This document shows positions 9,643 to 17,709 of a stretch of DNA of 57,993 bases, in pieces. The position numbers and the translations under genes are program-made. A model generated the notes under the pieces. It did no database searches, was not told the DNA's origin, and was given only the letters and a program-made list of their open reading frames with translations. Every line of letters starts with the position of its first letter. Within the stretch, counting starts at the first letter, position 1. Where the stretch lies: NCBI GenBank assembly GCA_025062105.1, contig JANXAQ010000236.1:1-57993 (forward strand). The letters run 5' to 3'. Source of the stretch: Thermoguttaceae bacterium. GTDB lineage: Bacteria > Planctomycetota > Planctomycetia > Pirellulales > Thermoguttaceae.

Positions 9643-10580
9643 CCAAAACTACCCTTTAGAAACCGATGTGGATAGCCGATTGAACTGTCTGATGGAAAAG
9701 GCATTCGGAGGCCATCCTTTTTGGGGCAGGGTTCAGACAAACCCTAATCAACAACCCTCTCTTTTCCGCCCCGGCAAAGCTTGTGCCAGAAGAACTAGAA
9801 GAACTAAAGGATAACGCTAATTTTTGCAACTCTTTGATCATTAACGAGTTATGGTAATAGAGCGTGCGAAGCGCAGGGAGGAGGGCAAAGGAGCTGTTGC
9901 CTCTAGGCAACGGAAAGGTTGGTACTGTTCAGTGGAATGAAGTAAACGCATTGTTTTTTTCGATCTTCCATACCACCTAGAGTGCATACTGTGTTGCAAC
10001 GGAATCTGTGGGCTGGAGTTTTGCCATTTTTCTAACTGCTTTTGTTTCCAATAAGTTACGGCGAACGCTCTTTTGATCGCCCAATTTCCTATTCCTACCT
10101 ATTCCTAAAAGAACCTTTGCATAAGTCGAGGAAGAAAATTTTATACCATTTTGGTCTCCTTTACCTCTGACCCAATATATTAGGTTGCTAGCATTCTCCC
10201 TATAGGAGATGTTTGGGTAGGAATAGCTGAAACCTACCGAGCAAAAATGATAAAATTGACTATATGTTCAGTATTGTGCATGATTCCAAGTTCAATGCTT
10301 ACATGGGTGCAGAACTTTTGGAGAACTTTTCTGTAAAATCATGAACATAACAGGAAACCTTATGAATCTTTGATTATATTCCCCTTCGGTTGTCCTCCCT
10401 AGAGTGCTACTATCTATTGGGTGCTAACAATGCTAGCGGCCTATATGCTGTGTTAGAGAGAGGAAAAGCCAAAATGATATAAAAATGTACTCTTTGAACT
10501 GTGCAGAGGTTGCCTGTGTTGTTTGGTGAGGTCCGAATAGGCTAAGGTCAAGCTAACAGCGCGCTTGCCTGGAGGCATCC
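9643..10580. other. Gene-free stretch with eroded A and B copies
   Basis: 9643-10010 holds no recognised gene and must carry the promoter of the leftward gene ending at 8755. 10015-10093 is a truncated family A copy (TTTTGCCATTTTTCTAACTG). About 10110-10285 and 10325-10512 are family B copies in opposite orientations, both with worn ends. The right one reaches within 70 bp of the oxidoreductase stop codon. Confidence 0.6.
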
Positions 10581-13500
10581 TTAAGTAACCAGAAGTTCTT
10601 TGCCGGGGCGATGCAGAAGGGTTTCCACTTCGGGCAGCAGCCCGTACGCATAGGCCAGCAGTTTGATTGGATGGAGAGTGGGTTTGGTGGTGCCTTGTTC
10701 CATCTGGATTTTGCAGGCTGAGCATTCCGTGGTGCCGGCCTGGATGTCTGGGTCTCGCAGTCGGCTAATCAGAGGCCAGCCCATACGCAGACTCGTGCGA
10801 TAATGTTCCCTTTTTAGTCCAAAGGTGCCTCCCATCCCCGAACAGCCTTCCTCCAATCGATGGACCACTAAACCGGGAATAAGCCGAAGGAGGTTCTCAC
10901 CAGGTGCTCCGACTTCCAAGGCCCGAAGTCGGCAGGGCAGATGGTAACCTAAAGTGGCCTGAATGGGCTGGAATCGAAGGTCCAATTGGCCTCTGGTATG
11001 CAGGCGCCATAAGTAGGTAGTGGCTTCGGTGGTGTTGGTCGCTACCAACTGAGCGTCCTCATCATCCAGGAGCCAACGGTATTCATGGATGAGGCAGAGA
11101 GCGGCGGCTGGTTCTGGAGTGATGATATGATAGCCTTGTCGAACGGCTTCCGCTAGCAAGGTGGTATTATGCTCGGCCAGGCGGCGGAAACGTTCCATCT
11201 GCCCCAAGGCCAAAGCGGGGATCCCAGCCCACTTTTGCTCTGGGGGCACATAGACCTGGATTCCATGTCGATGCAGAATCCTCACCAGGGCTTCTGCCAA
11301 ACTGGGATCAAAATAATTGGCATATAGATCAACGAAAAGGGCTACTTTGGGTCCTTCCCCGCGTACAGGGCGGGTCCAACGATGTCGGTCGGCTCGTCGG
11401 AGGAATGGTTGGGCAGCCAAGCGAGGTAGTTTTCGGCCCTGGGCAATCCCGAAGCTCTTCTCCATCAGCCAACGGAACCATCGGGAACCGAACATGACAT
11501 TGAGCAGGGGAGCTAGCAGACTTCCCCACGCCGCCAAGCTATCTAGATGGATCAGGAGCCAATCGGAAAAGGAGCTTCCTTTGGCAGCTACGTAGGCCCC
11601 TTTGGCCTCGCAGACCAACCGAGGAATGTCCACGGCGGCAGGGCACTCCAGGCGGCAGCTATGACAATGGAAGCAAAAGTCCATTATCCCTTTTAATTCC
11701 TCCTGGATTAAACTAGCCAACGAAAGCCGACCGCAAAGGATCGCCCGCAGCAGATTGGCCTTTGCACGCGGAGAAGCTTCTTCGGCTGGTCCGACACGGA
11801 AAAACGGGCACATCCGCTCCTGAAGCGATTGCGTCCGACATCGCCCACAACCGAAACATTGCTCCGCTATTTCGGCTACTTGCTGAGGATGCCAGTCCAA
11901 TTGCAGTTCCGTCAAATCTCGAAGCCGAACGGGGTTCTCCGAGTCGGCCAAAGCAGATTCTGACAATCCGGAGCCGGACTCCGCTGAGGCACTAGAAAGA
12001 GCGTTTAAATCTCGAACAGGTACCCGAAGATTCCGAATCAGTTGTTCTCGGTCGCTGCTGATCAGTTTACCGGGATTCAGAATCCCTTCGGGATCCCAGA
12101 GTTGTTTAATCTTCTGCATGAGCGGATAGAGGGCTTTTTCCTGCTGGACCAGATACGGCGCCCGGCTCCATCCCCAGCCACGCTCTAGCCCTAAGGTACC
12201 CCCAAATGCATAAACCTGTTCATATACCTCGTCTGCCAAGCGGCGCAGAGTAACTCGGTGGGCGGGATTTTGGAGGTCGAGGAATGGCTCGAAGTGGACG
12301 AGGCCATGACCGGCATGACAGTACATGGCCGCCGTAATCTGATACTGTTGAAAAATATTCCGCACCCGGACCAAAAAGTCAGCCAGCACCGATGGCAACA
12401 CCCCCAGATCTTCTAAAACAGGCACCGGCCGCTCCCGGCTGCGAATCCGATATAAACCAGGTCGAGCCATCCGGGCTAAGCTAAGCAGAAGTTCCCTTTC
12501 ATCCGGTTCGTACGCCACATGGATCCATACGTGGTTTTTCTGGCTCACCTGGCTTACTAGCCGACTCATCCGCTCCTCTAAGGCCAGGGGTTCTTCATCG
12601 TCCAGTTCCACCAACACAGCTGCTTCCATATCTCGGGGCAGAAGAACATCCAGCCGAACTTCATGTTCACAAGCTAGTCGTAAATGGCGACGATCCATCA
12701 GATCGCACAACGAGGGCCGATAGGCTAAAAGCTGTTCCACTGCCCGAGCAGCCCCCTCCAGACTGGCAAATCCTAGGATGGCCACCGCCCTTGCTCGGGG
12801 AACCGATTGAGTGGCTAAAACCACTTCCGTTATCAGAGCCAGCGTGCCCTCCGAACCAGCAATCAGCCGAGGCACATCCAAAATCTGCTCTCCGTTGGCC
12901 TCTTTGCGAAGTACCCCCATCAGGTTGTATCCCCGGCGAAAGGGCCATTCAGGTAGGTGGTGTTGACGGATCAGATCGGCATGTTGTGCCAGGAGGTCGG
13001 CTAACTGGCTGAAAAGGCGTTGTTGCACGGTCTGCTGATTTAACCCTTCCAGAGCAGGAGAAAGGGGAATGCGTTCTTTAGTACATCGGATTATCTGTCC
13101 ATCAGCCAACACCAATTCCACTTCTCGCAAATGATCGCTAGGCCGTCCATAGCGGAGCCAACGGTTGCCCGCCCCATCCCGCGCAATTATCCCACCAATA
13201 GTGCTGATAGAACCGATCCCGGGATTGGGACCAAAATGCCGACCTGTCTTTTGCAGTAAATAGAGGTTCAGTTTCTCATAGACAATGCCGGGCTGACAGC
13301 GGACCCAATCTGAACCGGTTTCCAAGATCCGACGCAGATATTTAGAAAAATCGACCACAATCCCCGAACCCAAAGCTCCCCCCGCTGTGCCAGAACCAGC
13401 GCCTCGGGCATGGACCGGCAGGCGCATTTCCGCCGCATACCGCAGACAGGCCGAAACATCCTCCTTCGAACGAGGACGAACCACACACAAAGGCCGAATT

Positions 13501-13622
13501 TCGTAGATGCTACCGTCGCTCGCGAAAAGATGAACAAAAATATCCCCAACCTCCACGTCCCCGGCTACCACCCCCCGGAGGTCCTCTTGAATCCGCTGAC
13601 TTTGCACCCCAAACGTCTGCAT
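10581..13622 (-). CDS. FAD-linked oxidoreductase with Fe-S and cysteine-rich domains (YdiJ-like, D-2-hydroxyacid dehydrogenase type)
   Basis: A 1013-residue fusion protein close in length and order to E. coli YdiJ, a D-2-hydroxyglutarate dehydrogenase. An FAD-binding PCMH domain comes first (RPRSKEDVSACLRYAAEM, then ARGAGSGTAGGALGSG and the IGGIIARDGAG stretch), followed by the FAD-oxidase C-terminal domain (MYCHAGHGLVHFEP). Next are two Fe-S motifs, C-x2-C-x2-C-x9-C (CFGCGRCRTQ..) and the ferredoxin-like CFHCHSCRLECP, then a CCG-like cysteine region with CSGMGGTFG and TECSACKIQMEQG. The reaction is probably oxidation of a D-2-hydroxy acid with electrons passed to the respiratory chain; the exact substrate cannot be read from sequence. 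A GTG at 13694 would add 24 Arg-rich residues; I prefer ATG 13622, with AGGAG 13 bases before. It lies 152 bp downstream of folE on the same strand. Confidence 0.88.
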   Translation of the reverse strand: MQTFGVQSQRIQEDLRGVVAGDVEVGDIFVHLFASDGSIYEIRPLCVVRPRSKEDVSACLRYAAEMRLPVHARGAGSGTAGGALGSGIVVDFSKYLRRILETGSDWVRCQPGIVYEKLNLYLLQKTGRHFGPNPGIGSISTIGGIIARDGAGNRWLRYGRPSDHLREVELVLADGQIIRCTKERIPLSPALEGLNQQTVQQRLFSQLADLLAQHADLIRQHHLPEWPFRRGYNLMGVLRKEANGEQILDVPRLIAGSEGTLALITEVVLATQSVPRARAVAILGFASLEGAARAVEQLLAYRPSLCDLMDRRHLRLACEHEVRLDVLLPRDMEAAVLVELDDEEPLALEERMSRLVSQVSQKNHVWIHVAYEPDERELLLSLARMARPGLYRIRSRERPVPVLEDLGVLPSVLADFLVRVRNIFQQYQITAAMYCHAGHGLVHFEPFLDLQNPAHRVTLRRLADEVYEQVYAFGGTLGLERGWGWSRAPYLVQQEKALYPLMQKIKQLWDPEGILNPGKLISSDREQLIRNLRVPVRDLNALSSASAESGSGLSESALADSENPVRLRDLTELQLDWHPQQVAEIAEQCFGCGRCRTQSLQERMCPFFRVGPAEEASPRAKANLLRAILCGRLSLASLIQEELKGIMDFCFHCHSCRLECPAAVDIPRLVCEAKGAYVAAKGSSFSDWLLIHLDSLAAWGSLLAPLLNVMFGSRWFRWLMEKSFGIAQGRKLPRLAAQPFLRRADRHRWTRPVRGEGPKVALFVDLYANYFDPSLAEALVRILHRHGIQVYVPPEQKWAGIPALALGQMERFRRLAEHNTTLLAEAVRQGYHIITPEPAAALCLIHEYRWLLDDEDAQLVATNTTEATTYLWRLHTRGQLDLRFQPIQATLGYHLPCRLRALEVGAPGENLLRLIPGLVVHRLEEGCSGMGGTFGLKREHYRTSLRMGWPLISRLRDPDIQAGTTECSACKIQMEQGTTKPTLHPIKLLAYAYGLLPEVETLLHRPGKELLVT

Positions 13623-13774
13623 AGGCCGGGCTCGACTCCTATAAATACGGCTTCTCCCAGTCAGCCTCCATTCCCGCCGCCTCCCAGAACGCACCTGCCT
13701 AGCTCTGAAGAACCCAGACGCTCGATCGGAAGCGGCAGGAAAAAGTTCCCTAGTCGGCTTGCTGAACTGGCCAA

Positions 13775-14488
13775 TTACCGCCGCTCGCCATAAATGAGCG
13801 TCATCACCTCGGCTCGACTGGAAGGATTAGTTCGAAAGATCCCCTTCATGGCCGAAGTAACACAGACCGAACCCGGTTTGCGTACCCCCCGAATGATCAT
13901 GCAGGTATGGATCGCTTCTACGACCACCGCCACTCCTTTAACCTTAAGTTGTTCGATTAACAGGTCGGCAATTTGCTCGGTCATCCGTTCCTGCACCTGC
14001 GGGCGACGAGCCACCGATTCGACCACCCGGGCCAGTTTGCTTAACCCCACCACCCGCCCGTCCGGAATGTAGCCGATATGGGCATGGCCCATAAATGGTA
14101 ATAAGTGATGCTCACAAAGACTATGGAAACTGATATTCCGTACAAGTACAATTTCATCGTATTTTTCGGGGAAAAACTTTTGCAAATGGATCCGGGGGTC
14201 CTCTTGCAGCCCGCTGAAAAGTTCCGCATACATTCGGGCTACCCGGCCAGGAGTATCTCGAAGCCCCTCCCGATCGGGGTTTTCCCCCACCGCCAGTAAA
14301 ATTTCCCGAACCGCTCGCTCAATCCGAGCTAAATCTACTCTGAACTCGGAAGTTCCTCCCGCCTGGACCAAGCCCGATTTCTCCCCCACCTCAGCTTTAG
14401 GAGGTAAAAGCTCCTGCGGACCATCCCCCTCATCCGCCAAAGAGCCAAAAAAACTCTCTTTCGGTTCAAAAAAAGCTTCGTCCGCCAT
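13775..14488 (-). CDS. folE: GTP cyclohydrolase I
   Basis: A 237-residue GTP cyclohydrolase I, which converts GTP to 7,8-dihydroneopterin triphosphate, the entry to tetrahydrofolate and biopterin. The catalytic core occupies about residues 50-235. Zinc-binding residues are visible in [10 protein letters not shown] and HTCMIIRG, and the family segments [24 protein letters not shown] and [10 protein letters not shown] are intact. About 50 residues of acidic, poorly conserved N-terminus precede the domain. I chose the ATG at 14488; a GTG four codons upstream is also possible and neither has a strong ribosome site. The oxidoreductase gene follows 152 bp downstream on the same strand, but no functional link is obvious. 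Confidence 0.96.
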   Translation of the reverse strand: MADEAFFEPKESFFGSLADEGDGPQELLPPKAEVGEKSGLVQAGGTSEFRVDLARIERAVREILLAVGENPDREGLRDTPGRVARMYAELFSGLQEDPRIHLQKFFPEKYDEIVLVRNISFHSLCEHHLLPFMGHAHIGYIPDGRVVGLSKLARVVESVARRPQVQERMTEQIADLLIEQLKVKGVAVVVEAIHTCMIIRGVRKPGSVCVTSAMKGIFRTNPSSRAEVMTLIYGERR

Positions 14489-14641
14489 CCAAAACCACAC
14501 AGAAAAGTTGTCAGAAAAGTGATTAAAAACCCACGAAAATGGGCATCGCTTACACCAAAACCTCCTTTTATCCTAAAGCGGACCTCTAGGCAGGTCAAGG
14601 ATTGCTCCCCGCTACCCCAAATCCCTCGCAAGTTCCGATAG

Positions 14642-14979
14642 CTCGACTTTTGCGATTTTAAGCCTTGCTCCAGGAAGAATGCTCTGAGTCCCTGTAGCTA
14701 TTACACTTAAAGAATTTTATGGAACCTCTGCATAATTCGAAAGGAATATTTTTATACCATTTTCTCTGGCCTTCTCTCTAACACAACATATAGGGCTGCT
14801 ACCATTGCTAGCACCCAATAGATAGTAGATGTCCAGATAGGAGAATCCACCGGCTAGAGAGCCGAAAGTTCACAAAGTTCACTATATGTTCAGGGTTTTG
14901 CAGAGGTTCCTTATGAACAAACGAGAGAGGTTCGGTGGAAGTACGGGAAGCAACCTAGGAAAAAATGGCAAAAATCGAG
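14642..14979. repeat. Family A element interrupted by a family B element
   Basis: Family A halves 14642-14720 and 14911-14979 carry the CTCGACTTTTGCGATTTT and AAAATGGCAAAAATCGAG ends. A B copy fills 14721-14910. Removing B and one TTAT joins the halves into an uninterrupted family A interior (GAATTTTATGAACAAACG). Confidence 0.9.
14721..14910. mobile_element. Family B element inside family A, TSD TTAT
   Basis: 190 bp, GGAACCTCTGCATAATTC to GTTTTGCAGAGGTTCC, with TTAT at 14717-14720 and 14911-14914. This is one of the cleanest insertions in the window. Confidence 0.92.
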
Positions 14980-15774
14980 CTTAAAGAGAGAGTTTTGGCC
15001 TGGAAATTCACTTTTTGGCTGCTTGTAGCTACCCGCCTTGGCAAAAGGAGCTGATTTGTTGTGGGCCGTTTAAGAGGCTGAGTTCATAAGGTGCGATAAG
15101 TCCAAATTAACTGCCTCTTGCTAGTATCTCGAAGAAACAAGGGGCCTCTCCTGCTTCCAGGGCTATGACTTTCTGAAAGGAGTTTAGTTCCCATATATTA
15201 CGGAAAAAAGTCCTTCCAAGTTAAGCGAACGGATAATAAAAAGACGCGCCGTTCCATCCGAAAACCTCTGGCAATGTGGAGAGTGTTTTTGCTCTGGCCT
15301 CCGAGCACTTAGAAGCCAGTGCGCCAAGGTGCCTGACATAACTCTTTCTAGGTATATTAAAATAACTCTCAAGAGGGAAATGGAACCTAACTATAATAAT
15401 GCACTATCTTAGGGCTTAATCTCAGCACAACCTTTTCCCGTCCACTGGATGGACCCGTTCTAAACACTTGCCCTGGCCCTTGCTCAGAGGCTAGCCAACT
15501 CCACTGGCACAGCCAAGCAGTTTTGGGTCATACCCTCCAAGTGGTGGAACGAGAAGAGGTTATAATAGCTTTTCTTTTAAAAATAAGAGGTTAGAACTAT
15601 TTTGTTTCGTGTTGGCCCCCTGACATTGAACTCCTCAGCAACACGAAGCGACGTATTCCAGACAGAAGCTAAGACTGTCTGAAGCAGGTAGGTTTTCTGT
15701 TTCGGAAAATAAATTAGTAGCTACTGTACGAAGCTGGATTTCTTGGAGTTAAGGCTTGTTTTCTCTATAGTTAC
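14980..15774. other. Gene-free stretch with two short shared motifs
   Basis: No gene is recognised. 15201-15239 carries, on the minus strand, the ATTATCCGTT motif also found at 3249 and 25081. 15148-15190 is a partial and 15645-15681 a full copy of the GAAGCGACGTATTCCAG hairpin motif shared with 50228. Confidence 0.45.
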
Positions 15775-15953
15775 GGAATCTTTGCAAAATCCTGAATATA
15801 TAGTAACTTAATGAACTTATGATTCGGTAGAGATTGGCCCACGCTATTTATAGACCTACTATATGTAGGGAGCAGCAGTGCTAGTAGCCCTAGAGGTAGA
15901 GGTGGGGAATAACATTGTGTAAAAATATATTCTTTCGGTTATGCAGAGGTTCC
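15775..15953. repeat. Family B element
   Basis: GGAATCTTTGCAAAATCC to TTATGCAGAGGTTCC. The flanks (TTAC and TAAG) are not duplicated. Confidence 0.82.
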
Positions 15954-16106
15954 TAAGCTATTTGGCCCACTTGACCCACAGAATTTTGCCGGACCCTGCC
16001 AAAACCGGACAATATCTGAAATTGCGAAAAACGGTTACAATAGAAAAGCCTGTACGGTTTTGGCCAGCTGAAGCAGCCAGCCTGTTGGCAGCCTACTAAA
16101 ACCATG

Positions 16107-16441
16107 GGAACCTTTGCATCTGGACTTTTGCCAGTTTTCCTAACTTGGTTTGTTCCCAACAGTTACAGCGAAAACCCCTTTTGCCCATCCAATTCCCTAA
16201 GTCCAATAATTCCAAGGAGTTAGAGCTTTCTCCTTTCGACAAAAGGCTCACAATGGCAGAAGAGGAGTTGCATAATTCCACGGAGATATTTTCATACCAT
16301 TTTGGCTTCCAAGCCTTAAGCCCAATATGTAAAGTGCCAGCATAATTAACGCCCAATAGATAGTAGTTTTTCGGTTAGGGGAACCAGACGGCTATAAAAT
16401 CCAAGGTCCATATATATATGTTCAGTTTTTGCAAAGGTTCC
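16107..16441. repeat. Family B element interrupted by a family A element, TSD CATG
   Basis: The B termini GGAACCTTTGCAT and TTGCAAAGGTTCC are flanked by CATG on both sides (16103-16106, 16442-16445). The inner family A copy sits 13 bp inside the left end. Confidence 0.88.
16120..16266. mobile_element. Family A element inside family B, TSD TTGCAT
   Basis: 147 bp, CTGGACTTTTGCCAG to ACAATGGCAGAAGAGGAG, flanked by TTGCAT at 16114-16119 and 16267-16272. Without it the family B left end reads straight through. Confidence 0.88.
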
Positions 16442-16673
16442 CATGTACTAACTTCAGCCGAATGAAGAACTTTCCTGCCTTTTGCTAGGAAACCCCCATG
16501 TGCCCAGGCTATTGGGAGGGCCATATGTCCCCATCGCCCCGATGCACTGCAAGGGGCCTTGGCACCATCCCAACAGACAAAAAGGCCCCTGGGCACCTTT
16601 TGCCTCTGTGCTTTTGCGCCTCGGAGAAAAGGACTGCAACATACACCTACGGCTTTCGGCTAAGTCGTTTTAG
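16442..16673. other. Short gene-free stretch
   Basis: G-C rich sequence with several short inverted arms (GGGGCC with GGCCCC near 16550-16590). No gene or known motif is recognised. Confidence 0.3.
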
Positions 16674-16820
16674 CTCAACTTTTGCCAATTTCCGGGATCC
16701 AGCCCCTTTCGGATATCCTAACCCTTTGACAATATAGGAGTTAGGAAATTTGCTGAACAAAGAGTCCTCAAAGCCTAACTCATTGATGTAAAAGAAGCTA
16801 CAAAAATGGCAAAAGTTGCG
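16674..16820. repeat. Family A element, variant A2, TSD TTTAG
   Basis: Termini CTCAACTTTTGCCAATTT and AAATGGCAAAAGTTGCG with the exact duplication TTTAG (16669-16673 and 16821-16825). The interior differs from the commoner type: it carries GGATATCCTAACCCTTTG and GCTGAACAAAGAGTCCTC. Confidence 0.88.
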
Positions 16821-16898
16821 TTTAGAAATAGTAACACTTTCACTAACCAGCGAAATCGCTTCTTCCCCCATGGAAAGAAGCCTCTCCTTCCGAAGGGT

Positions 16899-17169
16899 TC
16901 GTTGTCATACATAAGTGGGGGGTGAAGTGTGCGAATATATCACTTTAGGCAAATGCCAAAAGCTCGTTGAAGAAAGACAGAATGGCTAAAATAGACAATG
17001 TAGCTAAGACAGTTTCTGAAACCATGCACCTGCTGATCTTCCTAAAGTATGCCATCTCTCCAAAGTAGCGATTAGCTTCTTTCGAAAGTTTCGTTTTCTC
17101 CCTATTTGAGGCGTTCACTTGGTGCCGTTGTGATGATAAATACCTCCCAACGATATGTATAACAGTGAG
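16899..17169. repeat. Family E element, worn
   Basis: Starts TTCGTTGTCATACATAAG and ends GATATGTATAACAGTGAG. The interior shares ACTTTAGGCAAATGCCAAA and the CTAAGACAGTTTCTGAAACC stretch with the other E copies. No duplication is left. Confidence 0.8.
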
Positions 17170-17184
17170 CCCTCTTGGGAGTGC

Positions 17185-17459
17185 CTCGCTGTTATACACA
17201 AGTTTAGAGTTAACGTGGTTAGAAAGCTAACTGTGGTCAAATCCTGAAATCTCGCAAAACCGCAGAATGGATAAAATGGGCAATATAGCTAAAACAGTGT
17301 CGCAAACCAAACACTTCCTGATCTTCTGATCTTTCCTAATGATGCAATTTCTCCAGTAACAATTAGCTTCATTAAAGGTTGGGTATCCCCCTATTGGGAG
17401 CAATGCTTTGCTGCTGTTGTGAGGGGAGATGCATCCCAAGATGTGTGTATTACAGAGAG
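17185..17459. repeat. Family E element
   Basis: CTCGCTGTTATACACAAG to TGTGTGTATTACAGAGAG, 275 bp, 15 bp after the preceding E copy. Flanking 9-mers do not match. Confidence 0.85.
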
Positions 17460-17507
17460 CTTCGGGGTAGGGGAGAAAAAACTGCATTGGGCTGAAGAGT
17501 TTCCGAA

Positions 17508-17612
17508 AGCTCTGTTAAAGAGCATTTCCGGGCGGAGACTTAAACCTGCCAAAACCGGGACAAAATCGGCCTGCATGAGCAAAACTCAGACAGCCGAAAT
17601 CTTTCCAGAGCC
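17508..17612. repeat. Diverged family D element in the polA leader
   Basis: AGCTCTGTTAAAGAGC to CTTTCCAGAGCC follows the family D consensus along its 105 bp, reverse orientation. TTTCCGAA flanks it at 17500-17507 and 17613-17620. It ends about 100 bp before the polA start codon, so it may lie in the promoter or leader. Confidence 0.7.
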
Positions 17613-17709
17613 TTTCCGAACCAGATTTTTTCAGGCTTATTGGTGCCCGTGCTCTAAAGTTATGTTTGACGGAAGAATAGGGGGCGATTAAGCGGGGAGA
17701 ACGTTTATC

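Noticed and set aside
14524..14543. Hairpin in the folE leader as an attenuator
   Set aside because: The stem is only four base pairs (CCCA with TGGG) although a T-run follows on the minus strand; too weak to call.
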